A program made the position numbers and the translations under genes. A stretch of 64,000 bases of DNA, from contig CP096137.1 of the NCBI GenBank assembly GCA_023213235.1, positions 1,313,587 to 1,377,586 of the forward strand, read 5' to 3'. Every line of letters starts with the position of its first letter. Position 1 is the stretch's first letter. A model generated the notes under the pieces. It searched no databases. It was given only the letters and a program-made list of their open reading frames with translations, and was not told the DNA's origin. Shown here piece by piece: positions 17,220 through 27,129 of the stretch. The DNA is from Elusimicrobiota bacterium. GTDB lineage: Bacteria > Elusimicrobiota > Elusimicrobia > UBA1565 > UBA9628.

Positions 17220-17989
17220 AGATCGTTTCCTCCAGCCGTCAGCTCCGCCGCCGCGGCGGCGTCGACGAGCCACCGCAGGCGGCCGGCGCGAGGCGCGACC
17301 AGCTGCGCCGGTAATTCTTGGGGAAGATACGGGCCTTCCAGCACCCGGCGGAGCATCGCCGCTTTCCTCCGGCCGGAGACGAGGAACAAGACCTCTGCCG
17401 CCGCGTTGATCAGAGCCGGAGTAAAGGTCACGCGCCACATGCTCGCCTCCGCAGCGTGCCGCGCCGTGACCCACCGTGATTCCTCGCCCGCGCCCGGCGA
17501 GCCTGGAAAAAGGGAAGCGGTGTGCCCGTCTTCGCCCATGCCGAGGATAATGAGGTCGAAGCGCGCGACCGGCGCCTTTGGATCGTCGGCGGCGCGGAAG
17601 GCCTGCCGCAGTTCGCGCTCATACGCCGAGGCGGCCTCGGTTGGGACGCTCTCGCCGCGTATTCGGTGAACGTTCTCCGGTCTCACGGGAACGCGAGAGA
17701 GCAGCGCCTCGCGCGCCATCCGGTAGTTGCTGATGGGATCGGAGGGCGGCACGCAGCGTTCATCGCCCCAAAACGCATGGACGCGGGACCAGTCGATGCG
17801 CGGGGCGTAGCGGTCGGTCGCGAGCAGCGCGTACAGGCTCGTCGGCGTGGAGCCTCCCGAAAGCGCGACGAAAAATCGACCGGATGATCGGATGGCATCC
17901 GCGGCGGCGGCGACGAAGCATTCCGCCGCGAACAGCATGAGCGCGTCGCCGTTAGGGAGTACTTCGACGTCGGCTCGGGTCGTTTTCAT
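17216..17989 (-). CDS. pgl: 6-phosphogluconolactonase
   Basis: 257 residues with the family motifs FFVALSGGSTPTSLYALL, HAFWGDERCVPPSDPISNYRM, and LIILGMGEDGHTASLFPGSP. It hydrolyses 6-phosphogluconolactone in the oxidative pentose phosphate pathway. The ATG at 17989 overlaps the stop of the glucokinase gene upstream, and its own stop overlaps the glucoamylase start, so it is translationally coupled on both sides. It appears intact. Confidence 0.95.
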   Translation of the reverse strand: MKTTRADVEVLPNGDALMLFAAECFVAAAADAIRSSGRFFVALSGGSTPTSLYALLATDRYAPRIDWSRVHAFWGDERCVPPSDPISNYRMAREALLSRVPVRPENVHRIRGESVPTEAASAYERELRQAFRAADDPKAPVARFDLIILGMGEDGHTASLFPGSPGAGEESRWVTARHAAEASMWRVTFTPALINAAAEVLFLVSGRRKAAMLRRVLEGPYLPQELPAQLVAPRAGRLRWLVDAAAAAELTAGGNDL

Positions 17990-18635
17990 TTGTCCCAGAG
18001 CCGAAAGCCGCCGGTGAACGCGCTCGAGTTTTGAACGCGCCTGGCTCCGGCGGGCAAAGTCTTAAGCTTGTTCGTATTCCCGCCGCCTAGCACGAGGTCG
18101 TCGGCCTCCAGCGCCGCCTTCAGCAGCTTCGCCACCGCTCCGACGTGCTTTTTCCACTTTTTTCGCCGAGACGCTTCAAACCGCGCGCGCCGACGTAATC
18201 CTCATAGGTGCGGTCTTTCCTGTAGGGGAGGTGCCCGAGCTCCATGGGCGCGAGCATGCCGTCGACGACCAGCGCCGTCCCCAGCCCGGTGCCGAGGCCC
18301 AGGAACAGCATGCTCCCGCTCCGGTAGCACCCCAGCGCCTGCAGCGCCGCGTCGTTGACCATCTTGACCGGGCGGCCAAGCGCCTTTTCGAAATCAAAGT
18401 CCACCCAGCCGCGGCCGAGATTGTGAGGCTCCAGAGCCGGGCGATTGTGGAGGACCGCCCCCGGATACCCGATGGACACCGCTTCGTACTCCCAATCGCC
18501 CGAAAGCCGCTTCACCGAGGCTATCATCTCGAGCGCGGTCATGGCTGGGCCGGACGCAAATTGGCGGTGCTCTTCAAATCCCGTGGCAAGACACTTGACG
18601 TGCGTCCCGCCGACATCGATGACGAGGATCTTCAC
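17986..18635 (-). CDS. ppgK: ROK-family polyphosphate glucokinase (frame broken near 18150)
   Basis: ROK/ASKHA phosphate-1 motif [18 protein letters not shown], sugar-binding region VSIGYPGAVLHNRPALEPHN, and phosphate-2 LFLGLGTGLGTALVVDG are visible. Polyphosphate glucokinases share this short ROK form. The frame breaks in the A6 run of GGCGAAAAAAGTGG; the next frame continues KKWKKHVGAVAKLL, LVLGGGNTNKL and ends GGFRLWDK with a stop overlapping the pgl start. Total ~216 residues, slightly short. It phosphorylates glucose, using polyphosphate if it follows the subfamily; an ATP-dependent ROK kinase cannot be excluded. It sits between zwf and pgl, the right place to feed glucose 6-phosphate. 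Confidence 0.82.
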
Positions 18636-20020
18636 GCCGGCGTCCCCGTGAGCGCCGCGTCACAAGAGCAGTGCCAGGCGCAGCCGCCCGCGAGGACGTT
18701 GTTCGACTCCGGAGGTCCCCAAGTTCCGGGTTCATATTCGTGCAAGGGCGTCGCCGCCCCCAGGATGGGCTGGACGACCGCCCACGCCGCCTCCACGCCG
18801 TCCTGCCCGGCGAAAAGGGTTCCATCCCCCGCCATGGCGTCGCTCAAGAGGCGCTCGTAGGCGCCCATCTCGTCTCCGTCCGGGCGGCTGACGACTTTGA
18901 GCTCCGCCGGATCGCCGATCAAATGTTCGCCGGGACGCTTGACTCGGGCGCCGAGGGCGATCGCCACGTCGGGGCTCAGCCTAAAGCGCACATAGTTCGC
19001 CTGGCCGGGGCATAGCTTGCCGAGCGCGGGCGCTTTGAGCGTGACCAGAACCTCCGTCATAGTCACCGGCAGGCGCTTGCCCGCGCGGATATAGAAGGGC
19101 ACGCCTTCCCAGCGAGGAGAGTCGATGCGCAGCCGGGCGACGGCGAATGTCTCGACCTTCGAGTCGCGCGCGACGCCGTCTTCCTTCAGATAGCCGCGAA
19201 ACTGTCCACGCACCGAATCCCGGGGACCAAGGGGGAATTTTCCGGAACACCTTCACCTGCTCTTCTCGGATCGACTCCTGGCTCGTCGCCGCCGGCGGCT
19301 CCATCGCGATGAAGCCCAAGACTTGGAGCATGTGGTTCTGAATCACGTCGCGGATCGCGCCGGACTCCTCGTAGAAGCCGCCGCGCCCTCGACGCCGAAG
19401 CTCTCGGCCATCGTGATCTGGACGCTCTCCACGTAATCCCGATTCCAGAACGGCTCGAGAAAGGTGTTCGCGAAGCGAAACACGAGGATATTCTGCACGG
19501 CTTCCTTGCCGAGATAATGGTCGATGCGGAAGACCCGCGACTCATCGAACACCGTATGGAGCGTCGCGCTGAGCTCGCGCGCGGACCCGAGATCGCGGCC
19601 GAAGGGCTTCTCGACGACGACGCGCGCGCCGCGGGCGCAGCCCGACCGGCCGAGGCCTTCCACGACTTTCCCGAATACGCTCGGAGGGATCGCGAGATAG
19701 TGCAGCGGGTGGGCGGCGCCGCCGAGCGCCTCGCGGAGCGCGACGTGCGTCGCGGAAGCGCCGTAGTCGCCGCTGATATAGCGCAGCCGCTCCTGAAATC
19801 TCGCGAAGACCGTCTCATCGAAGCCGCTTTGCTTCTCGACGCTCTCGCGTGCCCGCGCCCTGAACCGTTCGATCGTCCAGTCCGACCTCGCGACCCCGAT
19901 GACGGGAACCTTGAGATGTCCGCGCCGTTCCATCGCATAGAGCGCTGGAAAGATCTTCTTATAGACGAGGTCTCCGGTGGCCCCGAAAAAGACGAGGGCG
20001 TCGGACAGCGGCTCGCTCAT
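18632..20020 (-). CDS. zwf: Glucose-6-phosphate dehydrogenase (frame broken at two places)
   Basis: ATG at 20020 overlaps the gnd stop. N-terminal nucleotide motif [19 protein letters not shown], conserved EKPFGRDL, catalytic [21 protein letters not shown], later [17 protein letters not shown], and C-terminal [15 protein letters not shown]. Frame changes near 19385 (after FGVEG) and near 19225 (after FRKIPP) split it into three open stretches, together ~463 residues, a normal length. It converts glucose 6-phosphate to the lactone with NAD(P)+. Its stop overlaps the glucokinase start. Confidence 0.92.
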
Positions 20021-20994
20021 TTGAGCGGCTCGACGTGGCCGCCGAACCCGGAGCGCATGGCTGAGAGCAGTTTGTCCGCGAACGTATGATCTTGCCGCGA
20101 CCGGAAACGCGCGTAGAGGCTTGCCGTAAGCACGGGGCAAGGCACGGCCGTGTTGATCGCGGCTTCGATCGTCCAGCGGCCCTCGCCCGAGTCATCGACG
20201 CGGCCGTTGAACTTCTCCAGCTGCGGGCTCTTCGCAAGGGCGCTCGCCGTAAGATCGAGCAGCCATGAAGCGACGACGCTGCCGCGGCGCCAAACCTCGG
20301 CGATATCGGCGAGGGGAAGGTCATAGCGCAATTCGGGCGCGTTGCCGTCGGACTTGGCGGCCCGCATGATGTCGAATCCTTCGGCGTACGCCTGCATGAG
20401 TCCGTACTCGATCCCGTTGTGGACCATCTTGACGAAATGGCCCGCGCCGGCCTGGCCGCAATACAGGTAGCCTTGCTCGGCGGTCTGATCGAACGCCTCG
20501 CGGTTCGGAGTGCGGTCTATGCCGCCGGCGCCGGGAGCCAAGGACTTGAAGATCGGATCTAAGTGTTCGACGACATCTTTTTCGCCGCCGATCATGAGGC
20601 AATAACCCCGTTCCAATCCCCAAACCCCGCCGCTGGTCCCGCAGTCGACGAAGTGGATTCCCTTCTCTTTGAGCAGAGAGGCGTGCCTGGCATCCTCGGT
20701 ATAGCGGGAATTCCCGCCGTCGATGATGATGTCGCCCCGCTCCATGTTCTCCGCGATCTCCATGATCGCGGAATGCGTCACCTCGCCGGACGGCATCATC
20801 ACCCATGCCGCGCGAGGACCGCTCAACTTGCCCGCGAACTCCGCGAGAGAGGAGCTGGCGATCGCGCCTTCCTTTTCAAGGCCCTTCGCTTTGTCCTGGG
20901 AGCGGTTATAAACCACGACCTCGTGTCCCGCACGCAGCAGCCGGCGCGCCATGTTGGCGCCCATTCGACCCAGTCCCACAATTCCTATTTGCAT
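20017..20994 (-). CDS. gnd: 6-phosphogluconate dehydrogenase, decarboxylating (short YqeC/GndA type)
   Basis: 325 residues, intact. Rossmann motif [18 protein letters not shown], substrate motif [35 protein letters not shown], and the catalytic [21 protein letters not shown]. The length fits the short bacterial type. It is the first gene of a five-gene run in which every junction is a four-base stop/start overlap (gnd-zwf-ppgK-pgl-glucoamylase). A truncated paralogue lies at 14307. It oxidises 6-phosphogluconate to ribulose 5-phosphate with reduction of NAD(P)+. Confidence 0.95.
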   Translation of the reverse strand: MQIGIVGLGRMGANMARRLLRAGHEVVVYNRSQDKAKGLEKEGAIASSSLAEFAGKLSGPRAAWVMMPSGEVTHSAIMEIAENMERGDIIIDGGNSRYTEDARHASLLKEKGIHFVDCGTSGGVWGLERGYCLMIGGEKDVVEHLDPIFKSLAPGAGGIDRTPNREAFDQTAEQGYLYCGQAGAGHFVKMVHNGIEYGLMQAYAEGFDIMRAAKSDGNAPELRYDLPLADIAEVWRRGSVVASWLLDLTASALAKSPQLEKFNGRVDDSGEGRWTIEAAINTAVPCPVLTASLYARFRSRQDHTFADKLLSAMRSGFGGHVEPLK

Positions 20995-21167
20995 GTTCTA
21001 AACCTGTACGGTGACGGTACTGGAACAATTACGCCGACACGGAACCATCGCGCGGATGTAAAGGTATTTCGACCTCGCGCCGGCCTATGCGGGCGTTAAA
21101 ACTTTACGGTGCGGGCATGTGCTTCTGGATCACGGGTGGCTACAATTGAGGCGCAGGAGGAGGAAAT
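20995..21167. promoter_or_regulatory. Divergent intergenic region, gnd operon versus YHS/copper ATPase
   Basis: 173 bases between divergent starts. For the plus strand, a TACAAT -10-like element lies near 21141 and AGGAGGAGG sits just before the ATG at 21168. For the minus strand, TACAGG lies near 21005, shortly before the gnd start. I see no clear operator palindrome. Confidence 0.4.
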
Positions 21168-21350
21168 ATGACCACGAAAGAACCGAAACCCGCGACAAAA
21201 GATCCCGTCTGCGGAATGACCGTGGACGAGGCGACCGCAGCACGCTCGATACGCGACGGTAAGGCCTTTTACTTTTGCGGCGAGCACTGCCAGAAGTCAT
21301 TTCTATCCGGCGCTGATCCCGAGAAGAAGTCAGGCGGCTGCTGCACATAG
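21168..21350 (+). CDS. YHS-domain metal-binding protein
   Basis: A 60-residue stand-alone YHS domain: [17 protein letters not shown], then FYFCGEHCQKSFL and a Cys-Cys tail (GGCCT). YHS domains bind heavy metals through these cysteines and are often attached to copper ATPases. The same unit, clearly paralogous, forms the N-terminus of the ATPase that starts 54 bases downstream, so it probably arose by local duplication. It is likely co-transcribed with it and may act as a cytoplasmic metal donor. AGGAGGAGG lies before the start. Confidence 0.85.
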   Translation: MTTKEPKPATKDPVCGMTVDEATAARSIRDGKAFYFCGEHCQKSFLSGADPEKKSGGCCT

Positions 21351-21404
21351 GCAGAACTGTCTCGAGGCCGAAAGCTGAAAGCCGCGGAAGGGGAAGACGC
21401 AGCC

Positions 21405-23669
21405 ATGACAAAGGACCCGATTTGCGGAATGACGGTGGACGAGGCGACGGCACTTCACGCCGAACACGATGGGGTGAAGGCGTTCTTTTGCAGCGAACAC
21501 TGCCGGAAACAGTTTTTGGCCGGGGCTAAGCCCGCCGCCAAAGCCGAGGCGGTTCGTGGCGCCGTCTACACCTGCCCGATGCACCCCGAGATCGAGCAGG
21601 ATCACCCCGGCGATTGCCCCAAGTGCGGCATGCCGCTCGAACCGAAGACGGCGACGGCGGGCGCCGATGACGCGGCGCTGGCGGAGATGCGCGGCATGAC
21701 AATGCGCCTCTGGATCGGCGCCGGGCTGACCTTGCCCGTATTCCTGCTGGCGATGGCCCATTTGATCCCGGGCTTGTCCTGGGCGAACGGCCACGCCTCG
21801 CGCTGGACGCAATTCGCGCTCGCCACGCCCGTCGTCTGGTGGGCGGGTTGGCCGTTCTTCCGCCGCGGCTGGAGCTCCCTCGTGACGCGGCAATTGAACA
21901 TGTTCACGTTGATCGCCATCGGCGTGGGCGCGGCCTACGTCTTCAGCGCCGCGGCCATGCTGATGCCCGGTCTATTCCCGCACGCGATGCGGCACGAGGG
22001 CATGGTCGCCGTCTACTTCGAGGCCGCGGCGGTGATCGTCGTGCTGGTCCTCCTCGGCCAGGTGCTGGAACTTCGCGCCCGCAGCCGTACCGGCAGCGCC
22101 ATCAAGGCGCTGCTCAATCTCGCTCCGCCCACGGCGCGGCAGGTCGCGCCGGGCGGTGATCATGAGGTCCCGCTCGATCAGGTGAAAGTCGGCGACCGGC
22201 TGCGGGTGGTTCCCGGCGACAAGGTGCCCGTCGACGGCGCGGTCGTCGAAGGCCGCTCGAGCGTGGATGAGGCCATGCTCACCGGGGAATCGCTCCCGGT
22301 GGAAAAGGCCGTCGGCGACAAGGTGACCGGCGGAACCGTCAACGGCCCCGGCAGCTTCGTCATGCGCGCCGAGCGCGTCGGCAGCGATACCCTGCTCGGG
22401 CAGATCGTGAACATGGTGGCCGAAGCCCAGCGCAGCCGCGCGCCCATTCAGGGCCTCGCCGACAAGATCGCGGGCATCTTCGTGCCGGCGGTGCTGGCGG
22501 TTTCGGCGCTCAGCTTCATCCTATGGCTGCGGCTCGGGCCCGAGCCGAGGCTCGCGCACGCCGTCGTCAACGCGGTCGCGGTCCTCATCATCGCCTGCCC
22601 GTGCGCCCTCGGCCTGGCGACGCCCATGTCCATCATGGTCGGCGTCGGGCACGGCGCGCAGGAAGGCGTGCTCGTGAAAAACGCGGAGGCGCTCGAACGC
22701 CTGGAGAAAGTCACCACGCTCGTCGTGGACAAGACGGGGACGCTCACGGAGGGCAAGCCCAAGCTCATGGACGTCCTGCCCGCAGCCGGCATCGACCCGA
22801 AGGAGTTCCTGCGGCTCGCCGCGTCACTCGAGCAGAGCAGCGAGCACCCGCTCGCCGCCGCGATCGTGCGGGGCGCGAAGGAGCAGGGCCTCGCGCTCGA
22901 GGCCGTGAAAGACTTTCGTTCGGTGACGGCGGGCGGCGTGGTCGGCGCCATCGGCGGCCGCGTGGTGATGATCGGCAAGCCGGATTTCCTGCGAAACGAG
23001 AAAATCGCCGGTTTGGAGCCGTTTGAAACGTCGGCTGTGAAGCTTCAGGAAGAAGGCAAGACCGCGATGTTCGTCGCCATCGACGGCAAGCCGGCCGGTA
23101 TTCTCGCCGTCGCCGACCCGATCAAATCCACCACCCCCGAGGCCATCCGCGAGCTTCACGCGCTTGGACTGAAGCTCATCATGCTGACCGGCGACAACCG
23201 CCGCACCGCCGCCGCGGTGGCCAAGTCGCTCGGCCTTGACGCCGTGGAGGCGGAGATCGAACCGGCCGGGAAGGTCGCCTACGTCAAGAAACTGCGCGCG
23301 GAAGGCCGGCATGTCGCGATGGCCGGCGATGGGATCAACGACGCGCCCGCCCTCAGCGAAGCGGAGGTCGGCATCGCCATGGGCACCGGCACCGACGTGG
23401 CCATGCAAAGCGCGGGCATCACCCTCGTCAAGGGCGACCTCCGAGGCATCGCCAAGGCCATCCGCCTCAGCCGCGCCACCATGCGAAACATCCGTCAGAA
23501 CCTGTTCTTTGCCTTTCTCTACAACGCGCTCGGCATTCCGGTGGCCGCGGGGGCGCTGTATCCTTTCTTCGGCTTGCTTCTCAGCCCGATCATCGCCGGC
23601 GCGGCGATGAGCCTGAGCTCCGTCTCGGTCATCGGCAACGCCTTGCGGCTTCGGACGGTGAAGCTGTGA
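21405..23669 (+). CDS. copA: Copper-translocating P1B-ATPase with YHS and HMBD N-terminal domains
   Basis: 754 residues and intact. Domains: YHS ([15 protein letters not shown]...[12 protein letters not shown], ~2-42), heavy-metal-binding HMBD ([20 protein letters not shown], ~53-75), six to eight membrane helices, actuator MLTGESLPV, ion motif [11 protein letters not shown], phosphorylation DKTGTLT, nucleotide SSEHPLA, hinge [10 protein letters not shown]. The CPC motif and C-terminal helices ([33 protein letters not shown]) mark a Cu+ exporter. It is the only copper ATPase in the window that is not disrupted. The stop overlaps the phosphoketolase start (GTGA). Confidence 0.95.
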   Translation: MTKDPICGMTVDEATALHAEHDGVKAFFCSEHCRKQFLAGAKPAAKAEAVRGAVYTCPMHPEIEQDHPGDCPKCGMPLEPKTATAGADDAALAEMRGMTMRLWIGAGLTLPVFLLAMAHLIPGLSWANGHASRWTQFALATPVVWWAGWPFFRRGWSSLVTRQLNMFTLIAIGVGAAYVFSAAAMLMPGLFPHAMRHEGMVAVYFEAAAVIVVLVLLGQVLELRARSRTGSAIKALLNLAPPTARQVAPGGDHEVPLDQVKVGDRLRVVPGDKVPVDGAVVEGRSSVDEAMLTGESLPVEKAVGDKVTGGTVNGPGSFVMRAERVGSDTLLGQIVNMVAEAQRSRAPIQGLADKIAGIFVPAVLAVSALSFILWLRLGPEPRLAHAVVNAVAVLIIACPCALGLATPMSIMVGVGHGAQEGVLVKNAEALERLEKVTTLVVDKTGTLTEGKPKLMDVLPAAGIDPKEFLRLAASLEQSSEHPLAAAIVRGAKEQGLALEAVKDFRSVTAGGVVGAIGGRVVMIGKPDFLRNEKIAGLEPFETSAVKLQEEGKTAMFVAIDGKPAGILAVADPIKSTTPEAIRELHALGLKLIMLTGDNRRTAAAVAKSLGLDAVEAEIEPAGKVAYVKKLRAEGRHVAMAGDGINDAPALSEAEVGIAMGTGTDVAMQSAGITLVKGDLRGIAKAIRLSRATMRNIRQNLFFAFLYNALGIPVAAGALYPFFGLLLSPIIAGAAMSLSSVSVIGNALRLRTVKL

Positions 23670-26021
23670 AAACGAAAACTCTCGCGCCGGAGCCGCTGCG
23701 CAAGCTCGATGCCTATTGGCGCGCCGCGAACTATCTGTCGGTCGGCCAGATTTATCTCTTCGACAACCCTCTGCTGAAGGAGCCGCTCAAGCTCGCGCAC
23801 ATCAAGCCGCGTCTGCTCGGCCACTGGGGCACGACGCCGGGATTGAACTTTATCTATGCCCATCTGAATCGCGTCATCACGGAACACGACCTGAACGTTC
23901 TCAACATCACCGGGCCGGGCCACGGAGGGCCGGGGCTGGTCGCGAACGCCTACCTAGAAGGCGTCTACAGCGAGGTTTATCCGGCCATCTCGCAGGACGA
24001 GGCTGGGATGAAGCGTCTGTTCAAGCAGTTCTCCTTTCCCGGGGAATACCGAGTCACGTCGCGCCCGAGACGCCGGGTTCGATCCACGAGGGCGGGGAGC
24101 TGGGTTATTCGCTGTCGCACGCTTTCGGCGCGGCGTTCGACAACCCGGACCTCCTCGTCGCGTGCGTCGTCGGCGACGGCGAAGCCGAGACCGGCCCGCT
24201 CGCCGCCAGCTGGCACTCGAACAAGTTTCTCAATCCGGTCCACGACGGGGCCGTGCTGCCCATCCTGCATCTAAACGGTTACAAGATCGCGGGCCCGACC
24301 GTGCTGGCGCGCATTCCGCGCGCCGAGCTCGAAGCACTCTTCCGCGGCTGCGGCTACAAGCCGTATTTCGTCGAGGGCGACGACCCTGTCAGGATGCACC
24401 GGCTCATGGCCGCCGCGCTCGACGCGGCCGTGGCCGACATCGGGCGCATCCAACGCGGCGCCCGCGCCAAGGGTTTCAAAATACGTCCGCGCTGGCCCAT
24501 GATCATCTTGCGGTCGCCGAAGGGTTGGACCGGTCCGAAGAGCGTGGACGGCAAACCCGCCGAAGGCACGTTCCGCTCGCATCAGGTGCCGATGGGCGAC
24601 ATGAGCCGTCCGGGGCATGTGAAGATTCTGGAGAAGTGGATGAAGAGTTATCGTCCGCGGGAGCTGTTCGATGAAGTCGGCAAGCTGCGTCCTGAAATCG
24701 CGGAACTTGCCCCGAAAGGCGAGCGCCGCATGAGCGCCAATCCGCACGCGAACGGCGGCGTCCTGCTGCGGGACCTGAGCCTGCCGGATTTCCGCGACTA
24801 CGCGGTGCCTGTGCCGAAGCCCGGCGCCGTAAACGGCGAAGCCACCCGCGTCCAAGGCGAGTTCATCCGCGACGTGATAAGACTCAATCCCGGCAATTTC
24901 CGCGTCTTCAGCCCGGACGAAACATCCTCGAACCGCTGGGGCGCGGTATTCGAGGCGACGAGCCGCTGCTCGACGGCGGAGATTATTCCCCAGGACGACC
25001 GCGTCGCGCCCGACGGCCGGGTGATGGAGATGCTGAGCGAGCATCAGTGCGAGGGCTGGCTCGAAGGCTACCTGCTCACCGGCCGTCATGGCTTCTTTTC
25101 CTGCTATGAGGCGTTCATTCACATCGTGGATTCGATGTTCAATCAGCACGCCAAGTGGCTCAAGACGGCAAATCATATCCCGTGGCGGCGGCCGATCGCC
25201 TCGCTGAACTACCTGCTCTCTTCGCACGTCTGGAGGCAGGACCATAACGGCATCAGCCATCAGGACCCGGGTTTCATCGACCATGTCGTCAATAAGAAGG
25301 CGGAGGTCGATTCGCGTCTACCTGCCGCCCGACGTCAACACTTTGCTCTCGGTCACGGACCACTGCCTGCGCAGCCGGAACTACGTCAACGTGATCGTCG
25401 CGGGCAAACAGCCGAGCGCCGCAGTGGCTGCCGATGGACGCCGCGATCGCGCACTGCGCGGCCGGCATCGGCGTCTGGGACTGGGCGAGCAATGATCACG
25501 GGGCGGAGCCGGATGTCGTGATGGCCTGCGCGGGGGACGTTCCTACTCTCGAGACCTTGGCCGCGGTGAGCATATTGAGGCGGCAGCTTCCGAAGCTGAA
25601 AATCCGGGTGATCAATATCGTGGATCTCATGACGCTGCAGTCGCAGCGCGAGCATCCGCACGGCTTGAGCGACCAGGAATTCGACGCCATCTTCACCCGG
25701 GACAAGCCGATCATCTTCGCCTATCACGGCTACCCGTGGCTCATTCATCGGCTGACCTACCGCCGGACGAACCACGGGAACCTGCATGTGCGCGGCTACA
25801 AGGAGGAAGGCACGACGACCACGCCGTTCGACATGACGGTGATGAACGATCTCGACCGCTTCCATCTGGTGGCCGACGTCGTCAATCGCCTGCCGCAGCT
25901 CGGCGCCGAGGCGGCCCGCGTCGAGCAGGCGATGCGCGCCAAGTTGCTCGAGCACTTTCACTATGTTCGCCGGCACGGGGAAGACCTGCCGGAAATCCAG
26001 AACTGGAAATGGACGGCATGA
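23666..26021 (+). CDS. xfp: Xylulose-5-phosphate/fructose-6-phosphate phosphoketolase (frame broken at three places)
   Basis: Thiamine-diphosphate enzyme with N-terminal motifs [44 protein letters not shown], the ThDP/metal site [14 protein letters not shown], and LNGYKI. The C-terminal part has [48 protein letters not shown] and [17 protein letters not shown]. Frame changes near 24047 (G-run), 25305 and 25425 split it; the sum is ~785 residues as expected. It cleaves xylulose 5-phosphate or fructose 6-phosphate to acetyl phosphate. It would draw on the pentose phosphates made by the gnd-zwf operon. It starts with GTG inside the copper ATPase stop. Confidence 0.92.
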
Positions 26022-26022
26022 G

Positions 26023-26508
26023 ATGGGACTTCTGACCGCGCTGTGGCGCGCGACCTGGCGTGTGCGGGCCGCCGCGGAGGCGCGGCGCCCGGAGGGGCAG
26101 GCGTTCCCGGACTTCACGCTCCGGGACACCACAGGCAGGCCGCACGCCCTGTCTTCCGGCGGGCCGACAGTCCTGTGGTTCACAAACCTCTGCGAGGACT
26201 GCCGGAGCCGCGCGCCGCTGCTGGGCGAGATGGTGGACGCCGGCCTGCGCGTACTCGCCGTGAGCATCCTGACGCCGGACGATCCCTTGCCGCTGGAGTA
26301 CGGCGAGACCGCCCCTTTCCCGGTCCTCCTCGACCCCGAGGACGTCGTCGGGCGGCAGTTGGGCCTGGAGCATCCGCTGGGGACCTGCCCGCTGCACAAC
26401 CTCTACATCCTCGACCGTGGCCGGCACGTGTTATTCCGCCACCATCTCTCGGCCGTCGATCCGCAGACGCTCCGTCGCGTCTGGCGCGACCTGCTGGAGG
26501 AACGATGA
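26023..26508 (+). CDS. Thioredoxin-fold redoxin with CxxC
   Basis: The start at 26023, two bases after the phosphoketolase stop, gives ~161 residues. The fold resembles AhpC/TSA-Redoxin: GQAFPDFTLRDTTGRPHAL, TVLWFTNLCEDCRSRAPLL with the CEDC active-site pair, then FPVLLDPEDVVGRQLGL and LYILDRGRHVLFRHH. No signal peptide, so cytoplasmic. It may reduce peroxide or disulfides; the substrate is unknown. It is likely the third gene of the copper ATPase-phosphoketolase operon. Confidence 0.72.
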   Translation: MGLLTALWRATWRVRAAAEARRPEGQAFPDFTLRDTTGRPHALSSGGPTVLWFTNLCEDCRSRAPLLGEMVDAGLRVLAVSILTPDDPLPLEYGETAPFPVLLDPEDVVGRQLGLEHPLGTCPLHNLYILDRGRHVLFRHHLSAVDPQTLRRVWRDLLEER

Positions 26509-26612
26509 AACGATATCTCGCATTGCCGCTGCGCGCACCCGGCGGACGCCCGCCCTCCGACAACATCACGGACAAGCCCGGCCCGCACACGGTCGACGCC
26601 CAGCCCTACTAA
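26505..26612 (+). CDS. Very small ORF overlapping the redoxin stop, doubtful
   Basis: ATG at 26505 overlaps the preceding stop (ATGA) and reads 35 codons (MKRYLALPLRAPGGRPPSDN...) to a TAA. The coupling and the GAGGAACG just upstream are in favour. Its short length, low complexity and absence of any motif are against. It could be the beginning of a truncated gene. Confidence 0.3.
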   Translation: MKRYLALPLRAPGGRPPSDNITDKPGPHTVDAQPY

Positions 26613-26640
26613 CGCCGAGTCGTCCAACCAAGGCCGGGCC

Positions 26641-26672
26641 TTGACTCTATATCATGGTATAGAGTCTATGCT
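26641..26672 (+). promoter_or_regulatory. MerR-type promoter/operator
   Basis: TTGACT (-35, 26641-26646) and TATGCT (-10, 26667-26672) are separated by 20 bases. The spacer holds a perfect dyad, GACTCTATA (26643-26651) and TATAGAGTC (26658-26666). Over-long spacers with a central dyad are the hallmark of promoters activated by MerR-family regulators. It lies 22 bases upstream of merR and reads in the same direction, so merR autoregulates the whole mer run. Confidence 0.9.
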
Positions 26673-26694
26673 TTAACAAGGGGATGGGGAATGC

Positions 26695-27129
26695 ATGTCA
26701 GAGCATTATATTCAGATAGGAGCTGTCGCCAAACGGGCTCGGGTTAACATCCAGACGATCCGCTATTACGAGCGCCGGGGCCTGGTGTCTCCCGAGGACC
26801 ATCGGGAGTCGGGCTATCGCCTGTACTCGGGCGAGGCGGTCAAGAAAATACGATTCATCAAGAACGCCCAAGAGTTGGGCTTTACGCTCGGCGAGATCCT
26901 GGGCTTGCTCAAGCTCCAAGTCAGCCATAGGTCCAAATGCGGCGAAGTCAAACGGAAGGCGGAAGGGAAGCTCAACGACGTGCGCTCTAGGATCGATTCT
27001 CTCAAGGCCATCGAGAAAGCGCTGATTGAGTTGGTCGATACTTGCCGCTCCCGAGCGGCAACGGACTCTTGCCCGATTCTCAAGAGCCTGGAGATCGGCA
27101 TAACGGCGAAACGGAGGAGGCGAGCATGA
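26695..27129 (+). CDS. merR: Mercury-responsive regulator MerR
   Basis: 144 residues with an N-terminal winged helix (IGAVAKRARVNIQTIRYYERRGL, GYRLYSGEAVKKIRFIKNAQELGF) and a dimerisation helix. Cysteines stand at residues 82, 117 and 126, exactly the three Hg(II) ligands of Tn501/Tn21 MerR, which separates it from CueR, ZntR or CadR. It should repress and, on Hg(II), activate the promoter just upstream. Its stop overlaps the merTP start. Unlike Tn21 MerR it is transcribed with, not away from, the structural genes. Confidence 0.93.
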   Translation: MSEHYIQIGAVAKRARVNIQTIRYYERRGLVSPEDHRESGYRLYSGEAVKKIRFIKNAQELGFTLGEILGLLKLQVSHRSKCGEVKRKAEGKLNDVRSRIDSLKAIEKALIELVDTCRSRAATDSCPILKSLEIGITAKRRRRA

